From assembly GCA_017531305.1 (NCBI GenBank), contig JAFXLG010000025.1, forward strand, positions 1 to 64,000: a stretch of DNA of 64,000 nt. The letters are read 5' to 3'. Below are positions 44,101 through 52,230 of the stretch, in pieces. The position numbers and the translations under genes were made by a program. Each line of letters starts with the position of its first letter. Position 1 is the stretch's first letter. The stretch comes from Alistipes sp. (GTDB taxonomy: Bacteria; Bacteroidota; Bacteroidia; Bacteroidales; Rikenellaceae). The notes below the pieces were generated by a model. That model was not told where the DNA came from and did not search any database. It was given only the letters and a program-made list of their open reading frames with translations.

Positions 44101-44426
44101 CGGAGAATAGTTGGGTGTATAAATACTACACTTTCATGCCTCGTGAGGATAATGTCAATGATGGTCAGATGACCATCTCGGATGTTGCCAATTATGAGCC
44201 TAATGTTTGGGGCTTGTACGATATGCATGGTAATGTGGCGGAGTTTACACGCTCTACATATGCTCCATATCCATACAAGGGCGAGCCTAAGAGTGGCGAT
44301 AATAAGGTCGTACGTGGTGGCGCATGGAACTACCGTGCAAAACATTCGACAGCATACTCTCGTGAGTCTAATCTGGCTTGGCAGCCTGCCAATAATGTTG
44401 GTTTCAGAGTTGTGATAGAGGAGTAA
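41172..44426 (+). CDS. Hydrazine-synthase-alpha-like di-haem protein fused to a FGE/SUMF1 domain
   Basis: This 1084-residue exported protein has a signal peptide ending near LWAQP. A WD40/propeller region (about 150-440) is followed by the hydrazine-synthase alpha-type middle domain with VRVFAYEYTY-like LRVFAYEYTYVKS and DVEADGSALFKIPANTPVSF. Haem motif CVGCH (C571) follows, then a second motif CVSCH (C621) in a cytochrome domain ending YTWIDFNAPCH. Residues about 810-1084 are a formylglycine-generating-enzyme/SUMF1 domain: RIPAGTFIMGNN, WMSATEVTNAQYA, LPTEAQWEWACRAG, GLYDMHGNVAEF, VRGGAWNY and NNVGFRVV. Relatives occur in Planctomycetes and Bacteroidetes, mostly without a known reaction. True hydrazine synthase needs beta and gamma subunits, which are absent here, so I do not infer hydrazine chemistry. 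Confidence 0.82.
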   Translation: MKSKRGILLSLILAVFGVSVLWAQPTAEQAAKIRHQAEMQYFSIESVRSAYEDFCRNKNYDAKLYGEKLSELEKLCQAGADESKIVMLKREILLSNPLLDNAKVIVGRYRIGANARQVWAPSLGTQNNNWSNQSSSSRSGFDAEIAELSNLRGEVKSRTIYKPTNGSSVTDLLLNWDGERILFTAADDNRRWGVYEVNRNGENLHKVIKCDEPDLEFFDAAYMPSGRIIAMSNIGYQGVPCVSGEDQVGNMIAYEPKTGEIRRMTFDQDANWHPRVMNNGRLMYVHWEYTDLTHYYSRFVMHANPDGTETKALYGSGGWFPNSIFDVQPLPNGTNTFVGIISGHHGIARSGRLILFDPSKGRKETKGMIQEMPFSKREIVPIIKDELVNGVWPQFIKPYPVNDKYFLVSAKLTPESLWGIYLVDVYDNMTLVAEFEGEGLINPIIVNKRPVPPVIPDRIKPQDKEATVFIQDIYEGEGLPGVPKGTVKKLRVFAYEYTYVKSSSDHVAQGIQSGWDIKRNLGEVDVEADGSALFKIPANTPVSFQPLDEEGRAIQWMRSWVTGMPGEVLSCVGCHEDQNSMPMPKRVMASTKSPAKLQTPEGGVRPFTFELEVQPILDRNCVSCHGENGAKPDFTGGKRVVDAPSRSAHSGRLDLLQSYLNLHPYVNRQGPEADIYVMKPYEYHASTSELVRMLKAGHKGVQLTDEEWRTLYTWIDFNAPCHSQFVYNKVDYCPTDQYSRRIELTNKYANGAGVEWKKEIAAYAEYLKSKEVTPAQRSTAEAPKYKDAKSGKFPFSEEQAKQMVERYGEQKRVVKLADGVEMTFVRIPAGTFIMGNNHRGRGNAPESVVKISKPFWMSATEVTNAQYATFDPKHDSRYTAQFWKDHVGPGYAANRPEQPVTRITWNEAMAFCQALSERCSVNMTLPTEAQWEWACRAGSDTDFWFGDINSDFSKNENLADQMLRKMAVSGVDPQPVSENSWVYKYYTFMPREDNVNDGQMTISDVANYEPNVWGLYDMHGNVAEFTRSTYAPYPYKGEPKSGDNKVVRGGAWNYRAKHSTAYSRESNLAWQPANNVGFRVVIEE

Positions 44427-44488
44427 GACTGGAAATGAAAGATTGAAGAAAGGATAGGACCAAATTATTAACTTAAAAGATATTTGCT

Positions 44489-45574
44489 ATGAGAAAGTTT
44501 TTGATGGTGGGAGTAGCATTAATGTCGGTGCTGACTCTAAGCGCGCAGCAGCGTTTTAGCAGAGTACAAGAACCTTCTGTGAAGATTAATCAGGATGGTA
44601 GCGTGACTTTCAGTATTTATGCACCCAATGCGCAAAAGGTATCTATCAGAGGAGATGTGCCAAACTCTAAGCCTTTTGTGAAGGGTGAAGATGGCGTATG
44701 GCGTATGACAATACCTAATATGGATGTTTCGGTTTATCGTTACACATTCGATGTGGATGGTGTGTCGGTTATCGATCCACGTCATCCTAAGGCTTCGGAG
44801 AATGTATCTATCGTAGAGATCCTTCCCGAAGGTGTAGAGACCTTCTGGAGTCAAAAGGATGTGCCACATGGAGCTATATCGGAGGTATATTACAAATCTA
44901 CTACATTGAACGCGGCAAAACCTATCACTCGCCGTATGCAGATCTGGACTCCAGCAGGATACAATGCTTCGAAAGCAAAGTTGCCTGTGTTGTATTTGAT
45001 GCATGGTGCGGGCGATAACGATACCTCTTGGAATAGAGTGGGTAAGGCTGGCGATATTTTGGATAATCTGTTGGCTGAGGGTAAGATCGAGCCAATGATC
45101 GTGGTAATGCCTAATGGCTCTATTCCGACAGAGTTGTTCCCCGATGAACTTGTTAAGGATATTATCCCTTACGTAGAGAAGAATTACCGATGCAAGACAG
45201 ATGCTGCCAATCGTGCCATTGCAGGTCTTTCGATGGGTGGACTTGAGACTCTGAATACATTTATGGCTTATCCCGATATGTTTACCTATATCAGTGTGAT
45301 GAGTTCTTATTGGTTTGATCAGGGACGTGGTGATGGCTTGAAGACTCGCGAGGCTCGCCTTGCAGAGATTGCTCCCGTGCTTAAGAAGAGAGTGAAGCTC
45401 TTGCGCTTTACTCAAGGTAGTAAGCAGGACTTCACTTATGACGGTGGTTTTGTTACAATGGCTGCGTTTGATCGCTGCGGCATAAAGTATGAATTCAGCG
45501 AGATGCCAGGCGGTCACTCATGGTATGTTTGGCGTCACGATTTGAGAGATTTCGTTACACGAATTTTTAAGTAA
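44489..45574 (+). CDS. Secreted CE1-type esterase with N-terminal CBM48-like domain
   Basis: This 361-residue protein has a signal peptide ending near LSAQQ. Residues about 30-120 form a CBM48/E-set domain (VTFSIYAPNAQKVSIRGD, YRYTFDVDGVSVIDP). Residues 130-361 form an esterase D/feruloyl esterase-like alpha/beta hydrolase with LPVLYLMHGAGDND and the nucleophile elbow GLSMGG. The His is in MPGGHSWYVWR. Such enzymes remove ferulate or acetate from xylan or hydrolyse related esters. It starts 62 bp after the cytochrome operon and may be read through from it, but its role there is unclear. Confidence 0.88.
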   Translation: MRKFLMVGVALMSVLTLSAQQRFSRVQEPSVKINQDGSVTFSIYAPNAQKVSIRGDVPNSKPFVKGEDGVWRMTIPNMDVSVYRYTFDVDGVSVIDPRHPKASENVSIVEILPEGVETFWSQKDVPHGAISEVYYKSTTLNAAKPITRRMQIWTPAGYNASKAKLPVLYLMHGAGDNDTSWNRVGKAGDILDNLLAEGKIEPMIVVMPNGSIPTELFPDELVKDIIPYVEKNYRCKTDAANRAIAGLSMGGLETLNTFMAYPDMFTYISVMSSYWFDQGRGDGLKTREARLAEIAPVLKKRVKLLRFTQGSKQDFTYDGGFVTMAAFDRCGIKYEFSEMPGGHSWYVWRHDLRDFVTRIFK

Positions 45575-45598
45575 ATCTCTCTGCACCTAAGGATGTAA

Positions 45599-46930
45599 TT
45601 ACATCACTTCTTCTGAGGTCGGCACTTCGGTGCTGACCTCTGTTGTAGGTACAGCAACGAACATATCTCTATCCTGTGGCCACTCCTCCACTCTGGTCAT
45701 GGCGTTGCGTATCATCTGACCGATGGAATTGGTGAACGAAGCACCTCGATAATGACTTGTGTTGGTCAGGAAAACATAAGAAATACCACTCTCCCTATAA
45801 TCTATATATGCACACGTTCCCGACATGGTGCCTGTACGGATCAGTGAGCCGTTGCTTGGATTGTATCTTGCCCAACCCAAAGCATAGTCGCCTTTACGGG
45901 TGATGTTACGCATCTGAGCGACACTCTCTTTACTCAAAATATCGGGTACACCAGCTTTGCCATCTATCGAAGCCACCAATCGCATCAACTCCACTGCCGA
46001 AGATACCCATGCACCAGCTCCTTGCAGACCTGTGATGTTGTTGCCGCCATACTCTCTGGGGCGCATAGCTCCCGTGCCGTCATACGACTTGATACGGTCA
46101 TTTGGATCATGTCCATAGTATTTTACTTCACCTGGGTGGCGATCCTTGTAGTAATTATGAGCTATATGCATATCGTAGCATCCCGCAGGCCAAAGAACAT
46201 GACTCTGCAGATACTCCTCATAACTCATACCCGACACCTGCTCGATGATGCGAGAAAGTACAAGATAACCTATGTTGGAATACTGCGCAGCTCCTCCTGG
46301 ATTATCTCTGAGCTTCATGCCGAGTTGAAAGGCGATAAGCTGGTCGGCTGTGGGTGTGGTTGTCAGATCCTCCCACTCGATGATCTCGGCGATGTGAAAC
46401 ATAGGATCACCCATACGGCGACTGAAACCCGATGTGTGGTTAAGCAAGTGACGCACAGTGATTTGCTTGGCGCGCTTGTCGCGGATCTCTGTAAACTGAT
46501 TCAGTATGCCCTCCTCGCCGAAGACCTTACTGTCGAGCGTGAGTTTACCCTCATCACAAAGCTTCATGATTCCTACCGCCGTAATCAGCTTCGATGCCGA
46601 TGCAATGCGGTAGATATCTCCCACCTCTGCCAACTTCTCCATCTCTTGATCCGCCCAGCCAAAACCTTTGCAATAGATCAGCTTTTCGTTGCGCATTACT
46701 GCGAGGGACGCTCCTCGGATATTGTTGCGCGACATCCAACGCTTGATATACTGCTCCATCTTCTCTGTGGTGGGCAGGTCGGAGATAGCGTTACTCAGTG
46801 AGTCATTGAGGCGATAGCCGTGATCCTCCTCTATGACAGCTACGACTTTATGATCCTCGCAACTGCGCTGAAAGAATATCACAACTCCGATTATGAGTAT
46901 TATGCTGACTAATGTGAGATATCTTTTCAT
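45599..46930 (-). CDS. Serine hydrolase of the class C beta-lactamase fold
   Basis: I take ATG 46930 (MKRYLTLVSI), which gives 443 residues. The frame extends six codons further. An N-terminal membrane anchor (about 5-20) precedes a beta-lactamase/penicillin-binding domain. The SxxK motif is SASK in YRIASASKLITAVGIM, the YxN motif is YSN in AAQYSNIGYL, and RTG in GSLIRTGTMSG fits the third motif. NHTSGF is also typical. Members include D-aminopeptidases, esterases and PBP4*-like peptidases; a true beta-lactamase role is not implied. The gene is convergent with the esterase, with only 24 bp between their stop codons and no clear terminator. Confidence 0.87.
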   Translation of the reverse strand: MKRYLTLVSIILIIGVVIFFQRSCEDHKVVAVIEEDHGYRLNDSLSNAISDLPTTEKMEQYIKRWMSRNNIRGASLAVMRNEKLIYCKGFGWADQEMEKLAEVGDIYRIASASKLITAVGIMKLCDEGKLTLDSKVFGEEGILNQFTEIRDKRAKQITVRHLLNHTSGFSRRMGDPMFHIAEIIEWEDLTTTPTADQLIAFQLGMKLRDNPGGAAQYSNIGYLVLSRIIEQVSGMSYEEYLQSHVLWPAGCYDMHIAHNYYKDRHPGEVKYYGHDPNDRIKSYDGTGAMRPREYGGNNITGLQGAGAWVSSAVELMRLVASIDGKAGVPDILSKESVAQMRNITRKGDYALGWARYNPSNGSLIRTGTMSGTCAYIDYRESGISYVFLTNTSHYRGASFTNSIGQMIRNAMTRVEEWPQDRDMFVAVPTTEVSTEVPTSEEVM

Positions 46931-46988
46931 CTGTGTTATTCGTGGCAAATCCTACTTACGCAAATGTGATGCGTATAAAATGACAACG

Positions 46989-47089
46989 CAAAAGTATGAA
47001 ATAAATTGTATTTATACAATTCAAAAACGGCTTCTTACGTTGGCTTGATCCTTATTAGTAGATAATTTGAGTTTAAATTCCTATCTTTG
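46989..47089. promoter_or_regulatory. Divergent -7 elements, serine hydrolase and DcaP-like barrel
   Basis: The minus-strand TACTTTTG (46989-46996) faces the hydrolase. The plus-strand TATCTTTG (47082-47089) lies 24 bp before the barrel ATG. Both match TAnnTTTG. Confidence 0.55.
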
Positions 47090-47113
47090 TAGCCCGAAAA
47101 AAAACAATCAAAT

Positions 47114-48478
47114 ATGAGAAAGTTAGCATTATCCATAGCCTTGTTGTTCCTTTCGACTACTACCCTTCTGGCGCAGATTGATTATGAGCAGCAGCGAGCA
47201 TTTAAGTCTGAGTTAAAACAACAAATCAAGCAGGAACTGACCGAAGAGTTGGGCTTGGAGCATCCGAAGCAAAGTAAAATTCGACTCAAACCCTACGGCT
47301 TTGTGCGAAATTATATCACCTACGATAGCCGCGAGTGTGTGGCTGTTATGGGTGAGATGTTCAACATCATCCCTAAGGATGAACTTCTGAATGAAGACAG
47401 GAGCGAAGATCTGAACGATGTCGATAAGTTGAGTTTTGTCTCTTTTACGACACGTTTAGGTGTAGATGTTGCGGGTCCAAATTTAGGTCGAGCCAAGAGC
47501 TCTGCCAAGATCGAGGCAGACTTTAGCGGATATGGTGCTAACAATACCCTTTTTAGAATACGTCAGGCGTATTTGTCGCTCAGTTGGGATCGCACCACGC
47601 TTATTTGTGGTCAAACATGGCACCCGATGACTAATCAGGTTATGCCAGCGGTGTATGGTTTCGGCACTTCTTCGCCATTTATGCCATTTAATCGCGCTCC
47701 GCAAATCAAGGTGCTGGTGGATGCTGGCAAGGGTTGGAATTTTACTGCTGCGGCGTTGTATCAATTCCCTAACCTTTCGACTGGTCCAGAGGGCGTTAGC
47801 GTATCATATTCGCGATGGAGTATGCTGCCAGAGTTGTATGCTTCGTGGGCGCATGCGGGCGATCATTTGACATATGGTGTAGGTGTCGATCTATTGAGCA
47901 TTATGCCCCGCAAAACATCCCTTGCCGAGCGCGAGGTGCTGCAAGAGGATGGCTCGGTGCAGACTCAGACGGTGCAGGTGCGCGCCAAGGATCGCGTGAT
48001 GGGTATCTCGCCTGAATTTTTCGCCGACTATATCAATGGTAAATTCAATATCAAAGGTAAGGTAGTATATGCCGAGAATACGGCTCATATGACTATGGTG
48101 AGTGGCTTTGGCGCAACGTCATACGACCCACATACAGGTAGCTATCAGTATGCTCCACTTAGATCGGTATCAACGTGGATGACTGCAACTTACGGCGATA
48201 AACTCAAGCCGGGCTTGATGTTGGGTTATGCCAAAAATTTGGGCGCAAAAAGTGATTTCATGTCGTTGGATGAGATATGGGTGCGCCATGCCCGAAATAC
48301 CGATTATATCTATCGTATCAGCCCCTCGTTGAGTTATACGATCAAGAACCTGCAACTCGCCTTGGAGGTAGATTATACTGTTGTCGGTTATGGCGATCTT
48401 TTATTAAATGGTAGCGTCAACGCCCTGCGCGACATCAACAACACCCGCGCCTGCCTAATGATTAAATACTCCTTCTAA
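47114..48478 (+). CDS. DcaP-like outer-membrane porin
   Basis: This 454-residue protein has a signal peptide ending near LLAQI, a short charged helix (EQQRAFKSELKQQIKQELTE, likely a periplasmic trimerisation coiled coil) and then an outer-membrane barrel starting KPYGFVRNYITYDSR. FSGYGANNTLFRIRQAYLSL and TLICGQTWHPM are characteristic of DcaP-family porins. The chain ends in an aromatic residue (MIKYSF), the usual barrel assembly signal. DcaP proteins admit dicarboxylates or other anions in Acinetobacter. The substrate here is unknown. A GC-rich terminator follows. Confidence 0.8.
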   Translation: MRKLALSIALLFLSTTTLLAQIDYEQQRAFKSELKQQIKQELTEELGLEHPKQSKIRLKPYGFVRNYITYDSRECVAVMGEMFNIIPKDELLNEDRSEDLNDVDKLSFVSFTTRLGVDVAGPNLGRAKSSAKIEADFSGYGANNTLFRIRQAYLSLSWDRTTLICGQTWHPMTNQVMPAVYGFGTSSPFMPFNRAPQIKVLVDAGKGWNFTAAALYQFPNLSTGPEGVSVSYSRWSMLPELYASWAHAGDHLTYGVGVDLLSIMPRKTSLAEREVLQEDGSVQTQTVQVRAKDRVMGISPEFFADYINGKFNIKGKVVYAENTAHMTMVSGFGATSYDPHTGSYQYAPLRSVSTWMTATYGDKLKPGLMLGYAKNLGAKSDFMSLDEIWVRHARNTDYIYRISPSLSYTIKNLQLALEVDYTVVGYGDLLLNGSVNALRDINNTRACLMIKYSF

Positions 48479-48496
48479 CCGCAACGCTTTATAACA

Positions 48497-48533
48497 AACC
48501 CCCCCGTAAGCCAATGCTTACGGGGGTGGTTTT
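48497..48533 (+). terminator. Terminator after the DcaP-like gene
   Basis: The stem CCCCCGTAAGC/GCTTACGGGGG with a CAAT loop, extended by AACC/GGTT across one bulged base, is followed by TTTT. Confidence 0.9.
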
Positions 48534-48571
48534 AGGGATATCATAAAGTGAAAATCTGATTTGCATTTAAC

Positions 48572-48605
48572 AAATAAAGCGGCTGTTTATGCAGCCGCTT
48601 TATTT
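48572..48605. terminator. Terminator at the end of the polysaccharide operon
   Basis: The arms AAATAAAGCGGCTG and CAGCCGCTTTATTT form a strong symmetric hairpin 15 bp past the wbuC stop on the minus strand. Confidence 0.85.
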
Positions 48606-48619
48606 AACTTAGGGAATGG

Positions 48620-49009
48620 TTATTTGAAAGTCTCACTCCCATCTTCACCATATTTCCCATCCTTAGCTTCGTATATTACCGATGGCTCAAATACTTCGAT
48701 AGTATGCCATGCTCCTTGAGGTACGACACATCCGAAATTACCTTCCGAAGGACAAAGATGGATACGTTCAACTTCTACCCCATTTTCATTATATATAATC
48801 TCATCAAGACAACCCTTTAATACAAGTACATTTTCATTACTCATTGGATGTCTATGTATTGGGACTTCTGTTCCTGGTAGCAATGCATTCAGCATGCGCT
48901 GTCCTCCATCTTCGGAATTCGTGCGCAGATCATAATTCATACGCCTACGCTCACTCTCTTCAGCTTTGGCAAATAGAGCCTCAATTAATTCTTGGTTGAT
49001 TTCAATCAT
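48620..49009 (-). CDS. wbuC: WbuC-family cupin metalloprotein
   Basis: This 129-residue single-domain cupin is often found as the last gene of O-antigen or capsule loci. The metal-binding cupin motif is PIHRHPMSNENVLVLKG with a second half GAWHTIEVFEP. ERRRMNYDLR is a common N-terminal feature of WbuC. The biochemical role is not established. It begins 5 bp after the priming transferase gene and ends the locus just before a hairpin. Confidence 0.85.
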   Translation of the reverse strand: MIEINQELIEALFAKAEESERRRMNYDLRTNSEDGGQRMLNALLPGTEVPIHRHPMSNENVLVLKGCLDEIIYNENGVEVERIHLCPSEGNFGCVVPQGAWHTIEVFEPSVIYEAKDGKYGEDGSETFK

Positions 49010-49014
49010 TTTGA

Positions 49015-50025
49015 TTATTTATTTAACGAAGCCAAATATTCTTCATGCAAATGATAGTATTTCTTTTTGAATAGTATATATGCTATTCCAAGCACAACTA
49101 TTGCCACACCAAGATATATCCAATGAGCTAAAATAGTATCAGGACAAATATATATAAATCCCAAAGAAACAATCATCTGCATTCCCATATATAATAAAGA
49201 AACCTTTACATGCCCAATTTTAAGTTCGTTAGCCATTAATTGATATGCGTGCTTTCTGTGTGCCTCACCAAGATTTTCATGTAATAAAATGCGATGACAA
49301 ATAGTCAAACATCCATCTACACCATAAACTAACAATAGTATGAGATAAGTTACATCTTGAGTTAATACTATCAATCGACCAATAGCGAACAGCAGAATAA
49401 ACGCAATGGATATACTTCCTACATCTCCAGCAAAACATTTAGCTTTACCCTTTGGTCGGAAATTAAACAAACAAAAGACCAATAAACCGAGGGCGGCAAC
49501 TACAAGATATGAGGTTTCAATATATTTAAGATGCTCATTTAGAATCATCAGTGGTACTACCACAGCTAGTGCGTATCCGGCAGTAATACCATTTATACCA
49601 TCCATAAAGTTGATTACGTTTGTAGCTCCTACACACACAATTAATGCAATAATCACTATCCACCACATATTCCAATGCATGATTCCCATGCTCCAGAACA
49701 TTAGCGCCATAGCTGTAAATTGTACTGCCAAACGTACAGAATCTGGTAATGACTTTACGTCATCCCAAAAACTTATACCCGCAACAAGCATCAAACCGCA
49801 TAAGAAAGGAAGATAGGAAATAGTGGTATTTGTGTCCCCTTTAGTCAACATCAATATTGCCCAAGCTATCATTGATAGACCGAAAATCACCCCACCACCA
49901 CGCAATACAATTGATGAATGAGACGATCTCTCGTTAGGCTTATCGATAATGTTGAAATGATCTGCTAACTTAAAATATAAAAGTTCTACAACTAATAGTA
50001 GAATTAGTATAAGTATATATGTCAT
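49015..50025 (-). CDS. WecA/WbpL-like polyprenyl-phosphate sugar-1-phosphate transferase
   Basis: This 336-residue inner-membrane enzyme has about ten helices. Motifs of the MraY/WecA superfamily are present: RGGGVIFG, WDDVKSLPDSVRL (Asp pair), NVINFMDGINGI and LHENLGEAHRKHAYQLM. It transfers a HexNAc-1-phosphate (often GlcNAc, QuiNAc or FucNAc) to undecaprenyl phosphate and so starts the repeat unit. It pairs with the adjacent epimerase/reductase gene, which suggests a dideoxy-HexNAc priming sugar as in WbpL/WbpV systems (inference). Confidence 0.9.
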   Translation of the reverse strand: MTYILILILLLVVELLYFKLADHFNIIDKPNERSSHSSIVLRGGGVIFGLSMIAWAILMLTKGDTNTTISYLPFLCGLMLVAGISFWDDVKSLPDSVRLAVQFTAMALMFWSMGIMHWNMWWIVIIALIVCVGATNVINFMDGINGITAGYALAVVVPLMILNEHLKYIETSYLVVAALGLLVFCLFNFRPKGKAKCFAGDVGSISIAFILLFAIGRLIVLTQDVTYLILLLVYGVDGCLTICHRILLHENLGEAHRKHAYQLMANELKIGHVKVSLLYMGMQMIVSLGFIYICPDTILAHWIYLGVAIVVLGIAYILFKKKYYHLHEEYLASLNK

Positions 50026-50033
50026 TTTCTTAA

Positions 50034-50963
50034 TTATTTAAAACTCTCTAAGGTTTTCTGCAGACCTATTTTTGCGTCTATTGGCATTTTTGTAATACCA
50101 AGTGCAATCTTAATTTTTTCGTTAGAAGCAACATAATTCTCTGTTAACTTTTGCATGCGGTCTGGGTTAAGCGGGAGGTGTAACCATCCTCCAATTTTAG
50201 CAATACTTGTCATTAGGCATTTGGGGAATCTCCAGATGCGAACTTTTTTCCCAAGTGATTTACAAATTTCCTCTATTAATTCATTTGTAGATAGAGCCTC
50301 ATCATCTCCCATATTGTAGATACCTGAAGGAATATTTTTTGTCAGTACACCATTTACTGCGAAACACATATTCTCAATAGAGGTGAATGTACGTTTATTT
50401 TCGAAAGCTCCCAAAGGCCAAGGAATACCTCGTCTTACTACTGAATATAGAAGATTAAGATTTCCTTTATTTCCTGGTCCATGTATCATACAAGGACGGA
50501 ATATGTATATATGCTTATTAATAGGTCGCTCTTTACAAAGTATATATTCTTCTGCTTTAATCTTGCTTTCGCCATAAGGTCCTACAGGATTCGGTATAAT
50601 ATCTTCAGTCAATATCCCTTCAACTTTATCAGCTGCAGCCTTAGCTGTACTAAAGAAAACAAATTTAGAAGCCCCAGAAACCAAGAAATAATCAAAAATC
50701 TTTTGAGTCAATCCTGTGTTTACTTTAAAATATACATCAGCTGCAGATTTGTTTTTAGTGTCATGCGCCTTACCTGCTAAATGAATAATCGCATCAATCT
50801 CTGGGACAATATCAGCATCGATATCATCCCATGAAAACGTTTTTACGACCCCATCTTTTTTTTGCGCTACAATATCTATTCCGTAAATTACATTTTCCTT
50901 CTTTAAGTATTCCACAAGATTGGAGCCTACAAAACCGTGGATTCCTGTAATTAGTATCTTCAT
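50034..50963 (-). CDS. NAD-dependent sugar epimerase/reductase (WbpV-like SDR)
   Basis: This 309-residue extended SDR has the Rossmann motif GIHGFVGSNLVEYL and the catalytic YxxxK in YGESKIKAEEYI. AIIHLAGKAHD and SGIYNMGDDEALST are typical of WbpV/GalE-like enzymes beside a WecA-type transferase. Likely products are UDP-QuiNAc or UDP-FucNAc from a 4-keto precursor, or C4 epimerisation of a UDP-HexNAc. The sequence does not decide. It is separated by only 8 and 6 bp from its neighbours. Confidence 0.85.
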   Translation of the reverse strand: MKILITGIHGFVGSNLVEYLKKENVIYGIDIVAQKKDGVVKTFSWDDIDADIVPEIDAIIHLAGKAHDTKNKSAADVYFKVNTGLTQKIFDYFLVSGASKFVFFSTAKAAADKVEGILTEDIIPNPVGPYGESKIKAEEYILCKERPINKHIYIFRPCMIHGPGNKGNLNLLYSVVRRGIPWPLGAFENKRTFTSIENMCFAVNGVLTKNIPSGIYNMGDDEALSTNELIEEICKSLGKKVRIWRFPKCLMTSIAKIGGWLHLPLNPDRMQKLTENYVASNEKIKIALGITKMPIDAKIGLQKTLESFK

Positions 50964-50969
50964 AATCTA

Positions 50970-52208
50970 TTATTTCAATAACGATTCACACAACTCCACA
51001 TATTGGGCAGTAACGATTTCCTTGGTATATTGAGCCTTTATTACACTTTCCCCTTTTATTCCCATCTCTCGAAGTTGCTCCCGAGTCATCGAACGCAACC
51101 ATGCAGCTATCTCATCTGTTTTCTCCTCCAAGTCATGGGTTGTAACCAGTTTGGCACATTCTACATGACTAAGGAAGTTTACTATAGGTGTATTCTTTCC
51201 TGAACATACGACTAGAGGACGACCACATGCCATTATTGTGTACACCTTAGATGGAAAGCCCATTCCTTCCATTTCTGGAGTCATAAAAATGTACTGAACA
51301 TCACTATAGGCAAGGATAGCTGGCATCAGATGTCTCGGTTGGTAAGGAAGTACATGGAGTTTATCTAATTCTAGTTCTTTCTTTTTTTCTTCCACATAAC
51401 TCTTTCGTACACCCTCACCAATTAGGAAGTACTCTACATTCAAGTCCTTTGTTTTCTCTGCCAAACGTATTAGCGGTTCCCAATCCTGAGCAAACCCAAT
51501 GTTCCCAGCATATAGCAATTTGATACTATCCGTATCAGGGAATAATGACTTATCCAATTCCGTAGAACTTACTCCTGAACGATATAGATCCGTATCCACA
51601 AAATTTGGAATGATATGTAATTGCTTTGGCTCCTTGAAACGACCGACTATCGTGTCATAGAATACCTGGTCTATGGTAGTAACTGCATCACTGATATTAT
51701 ATACCTTACGTTCCAGTTTACTAAGTATATTATATATTAAGCCCTCTTTCTTTCCTAAGATATCAGGATAAATCTCCTGTACATTATACACAACTTTACA
51801 ACCCTTAATCTTGGCAAGCCATAAATTCAGAAGACCAATGGTAAGAGGGGGTGACGGACTAAGTATTACATCTACATTCTTGATACTCATGCCTACAAAA
51901 AAACTAACAATGTGCCAGTAAATGAACCCGATCAATCGAAGCAAAGTACTCTTGAATTTTTTTTGTGGAACGTGATATACTTCAATACCCTTATAACAAC
52001 TTTTCTTGAATAAACCCCATATACCCCATTTCATAGGCTGCTCTGCCAACTGTTCCTGCACAACATTAAAGTGAGGAGTCGTACTCAGCACTACTACATC
52101 ATAACCTCTCTTTTGAAAAGCCAAAGCAATATCATTATATAGGTATGCTGTGCTAACCCCATCAGGGCTAAAGATCAAACTATGTATAAGAATTTTAAGT
52201 TTTTTCAT
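50970..52208 (-). CDS. WbuB-like GT4 glycosyltransferase
   Basis: I use ATG 52208 (MKKLKILIH), which gives 412 residues. The frame opens three codons earlier at TTG. It is a GT-B glycosyltransferase: N-terminal LIHSLIFSPDGVST, IPNFVDTDLYRSG in the linker, LLYAGNIGFAQDWEPL and the C-terminal sugar-nucleotide site with EGMGFPSKVYTIMACGRPLV. It resembles WbuB, which adds FucNAc-type sugars. Together with the priming transferase, epimerase and WbuC it forms the conserved end of many Bacteroidales O-antigen loci. Confidence 0.88.
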   Translation of the reverse strand: MKKLKILIHSLIFSPDGVSTAYLYNDIALAFQKRGYDVVVLSTTPHFNVVQEQLAEQPMKWGIWGLFKKSCYKGIEVYHVPQKKFKSTLLRLIGFIYWHIVSFFVGMSIKNVDVILSPSPPLTIGLLNLWLAKIKGCKVVYNVQEIYPDILGKKEGLIYNILSKLERKVYNISDAVTTIDQVFYDTIVGRFKEPKQLHIIPNFVDTDLYRSGVSSTELDKSLFPDTDSIKLLYAGNIGFAQDWEPLIRLAEKTKDLNVEYFLIGEGVRKSYVEEKKKELELDKLHVLPYQPRHLMPAILAYSDVQYIFMTPEMEGMGFPSKVYTIMACGRPLVVCSGKNTPIVNFLSHVECAKLVTTHDLEEKTDEIAAWLRSMTREQLREMGIKGESVIKAQYTKEIVTAQYVELCESLLK

Positions 52209-52230
52209 ACCAATCAACGATTAACACTAC

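Noticed and set aside
41172..44426. Anammox-type hydrazine synthesis
   Set aside because: Only the alpha-like chain is present; beta and gamma subunits and hydrazine dehydrogenase are missing, and the family is wider than anammox bacteria.
44537..45517. Long open frame (326 codons) on the minus strand opposite the esterase gene
   Set aside because: Its translation has no family motif and a composition rich in His, Arg and Ile typical of antisense frames. The plus-strand esterase with signal peptide and GLSMGG explains the DNA.
45599..46930. Antibiotic-resistance beta-lactamase
   Set aside because: The SxxK/YxN motifs are shared by many esterases and peptidases of this fold. The anchor, length and lack of closer class C signatures do not support a resistance call.
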